Source: Bacteroidota bacterium
GTDB taxonomy: Bacteria > Bacteroidota > Bacteroidia > Bacteroidales > VadinHA17
Direction of reading: 5' to 3'
Assembly (NCBI GenBank): GCA_023430725.1
Contig: JAEYZD010000022.1
Location: 1-29,432 of the forward strand
Length of the DNA stretch: 29,432 nt
Notes under the pieces: model-generated
Told to the model about the DNA's origin: nothing
What the model saw: the letters and a program-made list of their open reading frames with translations, nothing else
Database searches by the model: none
Translations under genes and position numbers: made by a program
Shown: positions 17,207-24,662 of the stretch, piece after piece
Layout: every line of letters begins with the position of its first letter
Numbering within the stretch: the stretch's first letter is position 1

Positions 17207-18157
17207 TTATCCAATGTGTTTCAATGCAAGGAATCCTGCCCCGTAAACGCCTGCGTCACCTGCAAGCGCCGATGGCTCAAAGCTTACCTGCCTGATGCTT
17301 ATCGGCTGAGCCCACTTCTCCGCTTCCTGCATGATGGCAGGGATAAGCTCCGTGGCCGGACCAAATACACCACCACCGAAAATAATCTTCTCGGGATTGA
17401 AGAGACTGACGAGATTTGCACAGGCCATGCCCCAGTACTCAACGGCCAGATCGATGATTGATATGGCCGCAATGTCACCATTTAGCCATGCAACAAACAC
17501 ATCATGGGTCGTGACTTTTTTCCCCGATCCTTTTCTCAGCTCTCCCTGGTACCCTTCATGCTTATCCAGGTATTGTGCCGCCTGCCTGGCAATCCCTTCG
17601 CCGGAGGCATAGTACTCAAAGTTGCCGCAGATCGTGTACTTGCTTCTGAACGGTCTTGATAATGCCATCCAGCCGATAGCCCCCGCGATGTCATGCGCCC
17701 CCCGGAGTACATCGCCGTTGACTGCTATTCCGGCACCGATACCGGTTCCGACAGCGAGGTAGATGGCATCCCTGCACCCGTGCGCTGCCCCCTTCCATAT
17801 CTCCCCCGAGATGTAGCATGACCTGTCACTCTCGATGATTACAGGTATATCACCCGTCACCGTAGAGACCTCCCGCAGAAGGGGATAGTCATCCCAGCCC
17901 GGAATGTTAGGGGCCCAGACGGTCCCTTTTTCACGACGGCTTATTCCCGGGACGGATATCCCCACTGCCTCCACGGAATCACCCTCATTCGCAGCAACTG
18001 AAATCTTCAGTGCCGTGGTGACGGCTATCAGCTTGCCTACCTCATGACCCTTCCGGTTCTCAAGAGGCAGGCTCTCCCTGCCCCTTATGTTGCCTTCACG
18101 GTCGAAAAGTGCAAATGCAACTTTTGTTCCTCCGAGGTCAATTCCAAGTAATGCCAT
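17207..18157 (-). CDS. ROK-family sugar kinase lacking the canonical zinc motif
   Basis: This 316-residue protein has the ROK phosphate loop GIDLGGTK (5-12), VGISVPGI, the catalytic Asp111 in ESDRSC (in place of the usual ENDAN) and VGTGIGAGI (136-144). Two ROK hallmarks are altered. The ExGH motif reads GAIGW (159-163), losing the sugar-binding Glu and the zinc His. The CxCGxxGCxE zinc loop is reduced to TICGNFEYYASGEG with one Cys (177). It is probably an active ATP-dependent hexose or N-acetylhexosamine kinase of a divergent subfamily; alternatives are a specialised substrate or a regulatory role without a DNA-binding domain. The start overlaps the nagA stop by 1 base (TAATG). Confidence 0.88.
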   Translation of the reverse strand: MALLGIDLGGTKVAFALFDREGNIRGRESLPLENRKGHEVGKLIAVTTALKISVAANEGDSVEAVGISVPGISRREKGTVWAPNIPGWDDYPLLREVSTVTGDIPVIIESDRSCYISGEIWKGAAHGCRDAIYLAVGTGIGAGIAVNGDVLRGAHDIAGAIGWMALSRPFRSKYTICGNFEYYASGEGIARQAAQYLDKHEGYQGELRKGSGKKVTTHDVFVAWLNGDIAAISIIDLAVEYWGMACANLVSLFNPEKIIFGGGVFGPATELIPAIMQEAEKWAQPISIRQVSFEPSALAGDAGVYGAGFLALKHIG

Positions 18158-19317
18158 TATATCATTTTTTTGAATTCCGTGTGTCCGTTGATGCAGATCC
18201 CGGTCAGCCTCATCTCACCGTCTGTCATAATCAGGTCGGCCCTGGCACCCGTTGCAATGATTCCCCTGTCATTTGCAGCTATAAGCCTTGCAGGATACAG
18301 GGTTGCCATCCTGATTGCCTCATATTTGTCAATACCTGCATGGCTGATGCAGTTCCTTACCCCGTCGAGCATTGAGAGCCTGGCTCCTGACAGTGTGCCG
18401 TCGGGCAGGGTGAAACGGTCATTCTGCCTGACGTGCATGTAAGCTCCCCGGTCATTCTCTTCAACGGCATCGGAGACAAGGAAGAGCCGCTCCTTCATCA
18501 CCTTCTTTGCTATGGCTACCATGGCAAAGTCAACATGGATGCCGTCAGCAATGATGCTCGCACAGGCGCAGTCGGAGATGAATGCCGCCCCGGGAAGTCC
18601 CGGATCACGGTGATGCAGCGGAGTCATCGCGTTGAAGAGATGGGTTGTTGTCTCTATCCCCCTTTCAAAGCCCAGCATGGCCTCCCTGAAGGTGGCATTG
18701 CTGTGGCCTGCCGCAACGGTGATGCCATTCTGTCTGAGCAATGAGATGATCTCAGGAGTGCATACCTCCGGAGCTACTGTCATCATCCTTATTGTGCCGC
18801 CTGCCTCGCGGAGAAGTGCAGACAGATTCTCTGTGGTTGGTTTGATTATGAGCTCCGGCGCATGGGCTCCGCGCCTGGCATGAGAGATGTACGGACCTTC
18901 CATGTGAAGACCCAGCAGAGCCGGATTGTAAGACTCGCTGACAGTCCTGAATGCTGCCATGTAAACATCATGCGTATTTGTGGGCAAGGCCAGCAGGAAG
19001 CCTGTCGTGCCTGTTGATAATATTGCCCTGGTAATTACGTCAAGGGCTTCGGGGTTGGGATTCGACGAAAAGAGGTAACCTCCGCCTCCTGCAATCTGAA
19101 GATCAATGAGTCCGGCTGTCACCAGGTTGCCACCGCAATCGATAATCTCAGCACATGACGGCGCAGAATCCGTACCGGTGAATCCTGCTATCCGGTTGCC
19201 CTCGGCAATCAGGTCCCTGTCATCGATCAATTCGGTACCGGTAAAAAAACGGCCATTGCGGAAAACCCTCAACCGGCCTGCCTCCTGATATTCTGAAGTC
19301 ATCATGATGTTTTTCAT
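18157..19317 (-). CDS. nagA: N-acetylglucosamine-6-phosphate deacetylase
   Basis: This 386-residue protein is the normal NagA length. It removes acetate from GlcNAc-6-P to give GlcN-6-P in the cytoplasm. The amidohydrolase features of NagA are in order: IDLQIAGGGG (71-80, in place of an HxH), LHMEGPY with metal ligand Glu140, AGHSNAT (His205), THLFNAMTPLHHRDPG (His226), IADGIHVD (His261) and the catalytic Asp283 in LVSDAV. ATG 19317 overlaps the stop of the PrsW gene by 4 bases (ATGA); an internal Met at 5 or 6 is possible. It is followed by the ROK kinase with a 1-base overlap. The surrounding genes fit an amino-sugar catabolic unit. Confidence 0.95.
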   Translation of the reverse strand: MKNIMMTSEYQEAGRLRVFRNGRFFTGTELIDDRDLIAEGNRIAGFTGTDSAPSCAEIIDCGGNLVTAGLIDLQIAGGGGYLFSSNPNPEALDVITRAILSTGTTGFLLALPTNTHDVYMAAFRTVSESYNPALLGLHMEGPYISHARRGAHAPELIIKPTTENLSALLREAGGTIRMMTVAPEVCTPEIISLLRQNGITVAAGHSNATFREAMLGFERGIETTTHLFNAMTPLHHRDPGLPGAAFISDCACASIIADGIHVDFAMVAIAKKVMKERLFLVSDAVEENDRGAYMHVRQNDRFTLPDGTLSGARLSMLDGVRNCISHAGIDKYEAIRMATLYPARLIAANDRGIIATGARADLIMTDGEMRLTGICINGHTEFKKMI

Positions 19318-20402
19318 TCAAAGAAGCGCTTGAGAAGATTTGCGGACACAAACGACCGTTGTCTGAACCTGGTAATGAGTTCGTCATTGATGGACTGAAG
19401 CCTCGCAGCCAGCTCTCCGACCCTGAAGAAGCCCCTGTTACCGTTAGCGCCAAAGAATGCTGATCCGTAGACACTCATGAGTGTTCGCCCGTCACTCAAC
19501 CTGGCAGGCGTCAGCTTCTTCCCAAGTCTCTTGTACTCCGGGGCAAACAGCCTGAAAATCCTGCGTATATCTCCCCGTGAAGCAATATGATAGCCGCAAC
19601 CGTCACACCGGCATGCCGTGAAGTATCTGTTGCGAAAGAGCTCCTTCGGGGCAACTGACCCGCAGCTGGGACATTCGATCCCTTCAGCCTTCTCCTCCGA
19701 TGCGGTTTCAAACAGCGCCTCAAAAGCCGGTCTGAACGGTGAGACAACATTTGTGTACTGCACAAGCCTCAGAGACTGCCTGAGAATCAGCCAGAGGTAC
19801 ACCAGCAGCAGGAAATTGAACCACGGACTGAATGCCAGGGCGTCAAACACGCCATGCAACAGGCTTGCAACTGTCAGGGCAAGCACAACAGTACTGAAGG
19901 ACTTGTTTTCCTTCTTGTACCTGTACCAGGCATAACCGATGATCACACTGAAGGCTATATGCGCTGGTGTGCTTATGAATGCCCTGTAAATAAGAAGATA
20001 TTCAGTGCCTTCTCCGGCATTTGCATAAAAAAAGTTCTCAATTATTGAAAAGCCGAGAGCCACGCATGACATGTATATGATGCCGTCAGTCAGCTCATTG
20101 AACTGTTTTCGGATAAGGGCATATACCACCACCAGACCAGCCAGCTTGGCAAATTCCTCAACAGGACCAATGACAAAGATGGATCCCAGGGTGTTGCTTA
20201 TCACTTCATCTTCGATACCGAAGAGCCGGAGGAACTCATAGATTCCGAGTGCTATCAGAACCGACGTCGCACCACCGGCCAGGAAAGCCCATAACATGGC
20301 CCTGAATGTTTCCTTTTCATAAATGTCGAAGCTGCGTATCCAAGCTATAATTATCAATCCGATTAATGCCGAGAGTAAAATGCTGAGCTGTATAAATGAC
20401 AT
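19314..20402 (-). CDS. PrsW-family intramembrane protease with C-terminal zinc ribbon
   Basis: This 362-residue protein has about eight membrane helices in residues 1-210. The PrsW/CAAX-like metalloprotease motifs are intact: EEFAK (82-86), ENFFY (122-126), His148 in PAHIAFS and HGVFD (183-187). PrsW proteins cleave membrane proteins such as anti-sigma factors in Bacillus. After the membrane part, C244-x2-C247 and C266-x2-C269 form a zinc ribbon (ECPSCG ... CRCDGCG), followed by a basic region (about 275-362) that is unusual for PrsW and may bind nucleic acid or protein. It ends by overlapping nagA by 4 bases and starts 36 bases after the serine hydrolase. The substrate is unknown, and no sigma/anti-sigma pair is in the window. 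Confidence 0.9.
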   Translation of the reverse strand: MSFIQLSILLSALIGLIIIAWIRSFDIYEKETFRAMLWAFLAGGATSVLIALGIYEFLRLFGIEDEVISNTLGSIFVIGPVEEFAKLAGLVVVYALIRKQFNELTDGIIYMSCVALGFSIIENFFYANAGEGTEYLLIYRAFISTPAHIAFSVIIGYAWYRYKKENKSFSTVVLALTVASLLHGVFDALAFSPWFNFLLLVYLWLILRQSLRLVQYTNVVSPFRPAFEALFETASEEKAEGIECPSCGSVAPKELFRNRYFTACRCDGCGYHIASRGDIRRIFRLFAPEYKRLGKKLTPARLSDGRTLMSVYGSAFFGANGNRGFFRVGELAARLQSINDELITRFRQRSFVSANLLKRFFE

Positions 20403-20438
20403 TGGAGGGGATATCTGATTATGTTGCTAAAATAATAC

Positions 20439-22025
20439 TTATGGATTTGGAAGCTGTGATTTGTCCTTGTTTTCGCTTCTTTTAAGGTATAGATCGTGAA
20501 AGTCATAGCTGAAGTCAGTCAGCGGTGATACTGCTTCCATTGTGATTGCAGCCGGTCTTCCTACGCGGTCAAGTGCGAAAACAGCAAAGGCATCGGCGTT
20601 AAGGCTTCTGTCATCCCATCTCACAATGAAGGTATTGGCGGTATAATGGAACATCTCTCCCTTCAGCCGCGGCGATTTCACAGACCTGATCCTCATCCTT
20701 CCGTTTTCTTCGCTTATTATCACATCCCCGAACCACACATCTGAATAGGTCCCCTCAAAATCCCCGAGGACAACCTCAGCTGACTGTTCATCCCTCCTTG
20801 CATTCACTGTTGCCCATACCCTGTCAGTGATCTCCTTCGCTTCAGCCTGTTGCTGCAGCATCATGGCCTTCAACTCCTTCAGGCGGTCCTGGTTGCGGAT
20901 CCCGAGGTAACCGTCGATAATACTGTTGGTGATTGCGGTAAAAGCTGAGACCTCTTCCTGGTTGGTCAGCACAATGATTCCCAGGCTGAGCTCGGGGAGC
21001 ATCGTGACCTGCGTCACGATCCCCGAATGGCCTCCTGTATGGGATACATGAAGGAATCCGTTTACATCCGCAAGGTTCCAGCCAAGCCCGTAAAATGCAA
21101 AATTGGTCCTGTAAGCACCTCCGCGGCCAACCGGCCTTACAGTCTGCGGCGTCCACATCTCCCTGTGAACCTCCCCTGAGAAGATTTGCTTCTCCATACC
21201 GTCACCGTAACGGCCCCTGTTCAGCTGCATCAGCACCCATTTGCTCATGTCATTTACATTGCTGTATATGCCACCCACCGAGTTGTGTCTCTTGGCCTCC
21301 TGCTTCGGCACCACCTGCAGCCTGCCGTCAACCGGGACATGTGCGTCAATCAGGTTGGTCCGGTCTTTAATCCTTTTGAATGAAGCAGCCGATTCGTTCA
21401 TCCCCAGCGGCCCCATGATGCGTGATTCCACGAACTCCTCCCAGCTCTGCCCCGAAACCCTTGCCACCACCTCACCTGCTACGATATAGAGCATGTTGTC
21501 ATAATCATACCTGGTCCGGAATGGCGATGTCTGCTTCAGGTACCTCAGGTTGTGGATTATCTCTGCGGTTGAGAAATCTGCAGAGTCAGGCCAGCCCATA
21601 AGGTCTCCTGCCCCGAGTCCCATGCCGCTGCGGTGGGTCAGAAGGTCCTTTATCATGAAGTCTTCCGTGACATATGAATCGTACAGCCTGAACTCGGGGA
21701 TAATGTCAGTTACCTTTGTGTCCCATCCGAGCTTTCCATCATCTATGAGGATGCCTAGTGCGGCAACAGTGAACGCCTTTGTATTCGACGCTATCGCGAA
21801 GAGTGTGTGTTCATCTGTCTTTTCACCAGTGGAGATGGAGCGAACACCGTAACCCTTCATATGCACTACCCGGTCATCCTTTACCACGGCCACGGCGATG
21901 CCGGGAACATTGAATTCCTTCATCACACGCTCCGTCAGCCTGTCAATCTTCTTTTCCGAAAGGGGCTGACCGGCAACTGCGGCAGCCAGGACGAGAAGGA
22001 GAATCAGTGAGATCGAACGCTTCAT
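20439..22025 (-). CDS. Exported serine beta-lactamase-family hydrolase, paralogue 2
   Basis: This 528-residue protein has a signal peptide (MKRSISLILLLVLAAAVAGQ). The class C beta-lactamase/esterase fold has all catalytic motifs: S80-x-x-K83 in ASNTKA, Y175-x-N177 in YDYDN and the HTGG motif in VSHTGGHSG. After about residue 430 a C-terminal beta domain of the DUF3471 type follows (GTYSDVWFGDVIISEENGRMRI, MFHYTANTFIVRWDD). These enzymes are periplasmic or secreted D-aminopeptidases, esterases or peptidases; resistance to beta-lactams cannot be read from sequence. It is co-linear with the upstream paralogue, with about 70% identity by eye over the first 180 residues, and overlaps it by 4 bases (ATGA), so the pair is a tandem duplication. 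Confidence 0.92.
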   Translation of the reverse strand: MKRSISLILLLVLAAAVAGQPLSEKKIDRLTERVMKEFNVPGIAVAVVKDDRVVHMKGYGVRSISTGEKTDEHTLFAIASNTKAFTVAALGILIDDGKLGWDTKVTDIIPEFRLYDSYVTEDFMIKDLLTHRSGMGLGAGDLMGWPDSADFSTAEIIHNLRYLKQTSPFRTRYDYDNMLYIVAGEVVARVSGQSWEEFVESRIMGPLGMNESAASFKRIKDRTNLIDAHVPVDGRLQVVPKQEAKRHNSVGGIYSNVNDMSKWVLMQLNRGRYGDGMEKQIFSGEVHREMWTPQTVRPVGRGGAYRTNFAFYGLGWNLADVNGFLHVSHTGGHSGIVTQVTMLPELSLGIIVLTNQEEVSAFTAITNSIIDGYLGIRNQDRLKELKAMMLQQQAEAKEITDRVWATVNARRDEQSAEVVLGDFEGTYSDVWFGDVIISEENGRMRIRSVKSPRLKGEMFHYTANTFIVRWDDRSLNADAFAVFALDRVGRPAAITMEAVSPLTDFSYDFHDLYLKRSENKDKSQLPNP

Positions 22026-23584
22026 TTGTCTTCTTTCCTCTTCGGGCTGAGATCATGAAAATCATAACTGAAGTCGGTCAGGGGTGAGATGGCATCCATT
22101 GAGAATGACTGCGCCTTACCCTCTTTGTCAAGCGAAAAGACCACCCATGCATCGGCATCCATTGACCTGTCATCCCACTTCACCACGAAGGTGTTCGCAT
22201 TGTAAAACAGCATGTCACCCCTGAGCTGTGGCGATTTGACAGACCGGAAACGGATCTTGCCGCCCGCCTCCGAGATGACGATGTCACCAAACCAGTTGTC
22301 GGTGTAAGTGCCTGTGTATACTTCATGATTCACCGGCAATCCGCTCTTTGACCGCTGTGATTCCACCTTCGCCCATACCTCATCGGTTATCTTTTTCGCC
22401 TCTGCGCGATTTCGTTCAACATTTTCACCGAGGGTTTTTATCCAGTCATTGCCTTTCACCCCCAAATACCCGTCCTTGATTGAGTTTGTGATGGCTGTGA
22501 AGGCAGCGCCCTCCTGCTGGTTTGTGAATACGATGATCCCAAGTTTCAGTTCGGGAATAATTGTCACCTGAGTTACGACTCCACCCAATCCTCCTGTATG
22601 CGATGCCTGCAGGTATCCTGCCACATCGGTGAGACCCCAGCCAAGGCCGTAGGCAGAAAAATGACTCCTGTAGGGACCTGGATTGCGGACCGGTATTATG
22701 GTCTGAGGAGTCCACATCTCGCGGTGGGTTGCCTCTTTGAGCAACTGCTTGCTGTTGTTTTCACCGAAGCTGCCACGGTTAATATGCATCATTACCCATT
22801 TGCTCATGTCGGAAACACTGCTGATGACCCCGGCACCTGAATTGAACAGGCTGCTCTGGTACATCGGCACCACCTTCAGCACCCCTTCAACAGGTATGTG
22901 GGCATCCATCAGGTTTGACCTGTCCCTGACCCTGTTGTATGAAGCTGCCGAACTTGTCATTCCCAGCGGTTTCATGATCCTCTCCTCAATAAATTCCTCC
23001 CAGCTCTGCCCGGAGACACGGTCCACCACCTCACCGGCAACAAGGTAAAGAAGGTTGTCATAATCATACTTCGTCCTGAATGACGAGGTCTGCTTCAGGT
23101 ACCTCAGGTTATGAATGATCTCCTCCTTTGTGAAGGACGAGGAGTCGGGCCACAGCATCAGGTCTCCTGCCCCGAGCCCCATGCCACTCCGGTGTGACAG
23201 CAGGTCTTTTATGTTGAAATCCTCAGTTACATAAGCATTATAAAGCCTGAACTCAGGTATGATGTCAATGACTTTTGTATCCCATCTCAACTTCCCCTCG
23301 TCAACAAGGATACCCAGCGCTGCCGAGGTGAAGGCCTTAGAGTTGGATGCGATTGCATAAAGAGTGTTTTCATTAGTCTTTTTCCCGGTGGCAATTGAAC
23401 TTACACCGTACCCCTTCATGTGAACCACCTGCCCATCCTTGACCACGGCAACGGAAATACCCGGGACATTGAAGACCTTTAAGGTCTGCTCCGCAAGTTT
23501 GTCTATCTGTTCGGAGGTCAGAGGCTGCGACAATGCTGCGATGCAAACTGCCAGCAACAGTGAAAGTGAAAGTATCTTCTTCAT
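22022..23584 (-). CDS. Exported serine beta-lactamase-family hydrolase, paralogue 1
   Basis: This 520-residue protein is the first gene of the nine-gene run. A signal peptide (MKKILSLSLLLAVCIAALSQ) leads into the serine hydrolase fold with S80-x-x-K83 (ASNSKA), Y175-x-N177 (YDYDN) and H329-T-G (ASHTGG). The C-terminal beta domain shows GTYTDNWFGDIVISEAGGKIRF and FYNANTFVVKWDD. Motif positions are identical in the downstream copy. Differences cluster in the 240-310 loop region and the 400-440 linker, which may separate substrates. The ATG is 25 bases after a TACCTTTA box. As for the paralogue, peptide or ester hydrolysis in the periplasm is the supported role; the natural substrate is unknown. 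Confidence 0.92.
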   Translation of the reverse strand: MKKILSLSLLLAVCIAALSQPLTSEQIDKLAEQTLKVFNVPGISVAVVKDGQVVHMKGYGVSSIATGKKTNENTLYAIASNSKAFTSAALGILVDEGKLRWDTKVIDIIPEFRLYNAYVTEDFNIKDLLSHRSGMGLGAGDLMLWPDSSSFTKEEIIHNLRYLKQTSSFRTKYDYDNLLYLVAGEVVDRVSGQSWEEFIEERIMKPLGMTSSAASYNRVRDRSNLMDAHIPVEGVLKVVPMYQSSLFNSGAGVISSVSDMSKWVMMHINRGSFGENNSKQLLKEATHREMWTPQTIIPVRNPGPYRSHFSAYGLGWGLTDVAGYLQASHTGGLGGVVTQVTIIPELKLGIIVFTNQQEGAAFTAITNSIKDGYLGVKGNDWIKTLGENVERNRAEAKKITDEVWAKVESQRSKSGLPVNHEVYTGTYTDNWFGDIVISEAGGKIRFRSVKSPQLRGDMLFYNANTFVVKWDDRSMDADAWVVFSLDKEGKAQSFSMDAISPLTDFSYDFHDLSPKRKEDK

Positions 23585-23609
23585 AGGAAAGTTTTATTGA
23601 ATGAGAGAA

Positions 23610-23617
23610 TAAAGGTA
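23610..23617 (-). promoter_or_regulatory. Candidate -7 promoter box of the nine-gene run (TACCTTTA)
   Basis: TACCTTTA differs from TAnnTTTG at one base and lies 25 bases upstream of the ATG at 23584, almost the same spacing as the box before 13236. No clear -33 element is visible. The 109-base gap after the cyanophycinase-like gene makes this the natural place for a promoter. Confidence 0.4.
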
Positions 23618-23693
23618 GCAGAATTGCCCGAAAATGGCATCCTGTTGAACAACCGGTAAATGATTACTGAGAATTAAAGCATGCAACAGGCTT

Positions 23694-24554
23694 TCAATTG
23701 ATGATTTTTCTCTGCCTCATGTCATACCTGTCACCCTGCCGGATCAAGTAAAAGAGAGACTCTTTTGCAGGTAATTTCTTCAGTTCGCTCCCTTCCCGGG
23801 ACCAGAAATTCCCGTCATAGACAAGGATATATGAGGCTCCGAGCACCTGCAGAGTGTCACCAGTGACTATGGCGGCAGTATTCTCGTCGATGCTGATACC
23901 CAGAAGCCCGGGATGGGCCTTCAGAACTTCAAACATGTCAAACTGCCTGTTGCGGGCAAGCACATGCTGGTCAATGGCGATGTTGCTGATATAGCCGAAA
24001 CCCTCCTGGTGGTCACCCATCATGACCTGGTTGTTTTGTGTGTCACCCCTGACGAGGAAAGAGCCCTGGATGGTTGCACCGGCGGATGAGCCGCCGATTA
24101 CTCCTCCACCCTCCAGCACCCTGCGGAACATCATTTCCGAACGGGTGCCTCCGTAGGAATCGACAAGCCGCCACTGCCGCCCGCCGCCAAACCATACGCC
24201 GGCTGCATTCTCCAGGGGCTTTGTGAAGGCCTCGGTGTCTGCCGTATCCCGGCTGCCGGTATGCAATATGAAGACATTCTTGGCGCCCCGCGATTTCAGG
24301 AAGTCCGCGGCACTTTCCGGATAACTGCCGGCCCCTTCAGCAGTGGGTACAAGCACAATGCGTGCTTCCGGGCCTCCCGCCAGTTCTATGAAACGTTTTA
24401 TGATCGTGTCTGACAGCCTGCCCCCGCCGGCAATCACCAGTGATCCGGAGGTGGGGCCGGAAGTGATGCTGTTTGCCTTTTCATCCTGTGAACAGATATT
24501 TCCTGCCAGCATGCACAGCAGCAGTGAAAAGATCGAAAAAACCTTCAGATTCAT
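23694..24554 (-). CDS. Exported cyanophycinase-like serine peptidase (S51)
   Basis: This 286-residue protein has a signal peptide (MNLKVFSIFSLLLCMLAG...). The S51 core is clear: LVIAGGGRLSD, VLVPTAEGA, the VWFGGGRQWRL strand, the nucleophile elbow GGSSAGA with Ser157, and IDQHVLARNRQ with His197, both spaced as in cyanophycinases. Cyanophycinases release beta-Asp-Arg from cyanophycin. No cyanophycin synthetase is seen here, and the protein is exported, so it more likely scavenges extracellular polymer or alpha/beta-aspartyl peptides. Its own TACATTTG box lies 44 bases upstream. The stop lies 109 bases before the first serine hydrolase, with a weak 5-bp stem overlapping it. Confidence 0.9.
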   Translation of the reverse strand: MNLKVFSIFSLLLCMLAGNICSQDEKANSITSGPTSGSLVIAGGGRLSDTIIKRFIELAGGPEARIVLVPTAEGAGSYPESAADFLKSRGAKNVFILHTGSRDTADTEAFTKPLENAAGVWFGGGRQWRLVDSYGGTRSEMMFRRVLEGGGVIGGSSAGATIQGSFLVRGDTQNNQVMMGDHQEGFGYISNIAIDQHVLARNRQFDMFEVLKAHPGLLGISIDENTAAIVTGDTLQVLGASYILVYDGNFWSREGSELKKLPAKESLFYLIRQGDRYDMRQRKIIN

Positions 24555-24597
24555 TCTTCAGTGATTTAAAACAGTTCTTCTCCGCCGATGCGGAACT

Positions 24598-24605
24598 CAA
24601 ATGTA
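24598..24605 (-). promoter_or_regulatory. Candidate -7 promoter box of the cyanophycinase-like gene (TACATTTG)
   Basis: TACATTTG matches TAnnTTTG exactly on the minus strand, 44 bases before the ATG at 24554. A hairpin (24622-24637) lies just upstream of it. The -33 region shows only CTG, a partial match. Confidence 0.5.
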
Positions 24606-24621
24606 TGAAATTTCCGTGATC

Positions 24622-24637
24622 CTTCAGGATGCTGAAG
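24622..24637 (-). terminator. Inverted repeat between heme O synthase and cyanophycinase-like gene
   Basis: CTTCAG-GATG-CTGAAG is a perfect 6-bp stem with a 4-base loop, 26 bases after the stop of the heme O synthase gene. No T-run follows on the minus strand (GATCACGG), so it may be a weak terminator of the cox operon or an operator for the next promoter. Confidence 0.3.
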
Positions 24638-24662
24638 AGTATCGGCAGGGGACAAAGGCCGT

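Noticed and set aside
22022..23584. Antibiotic-resistance beta-lactamase
   Set aside because: The fold and motifs fit the broad serine hydrolase family with a C-terminal DUF3471-like domain; such proteins are usually esterases or peptidases and nothing here points to beta-lactam resistance.
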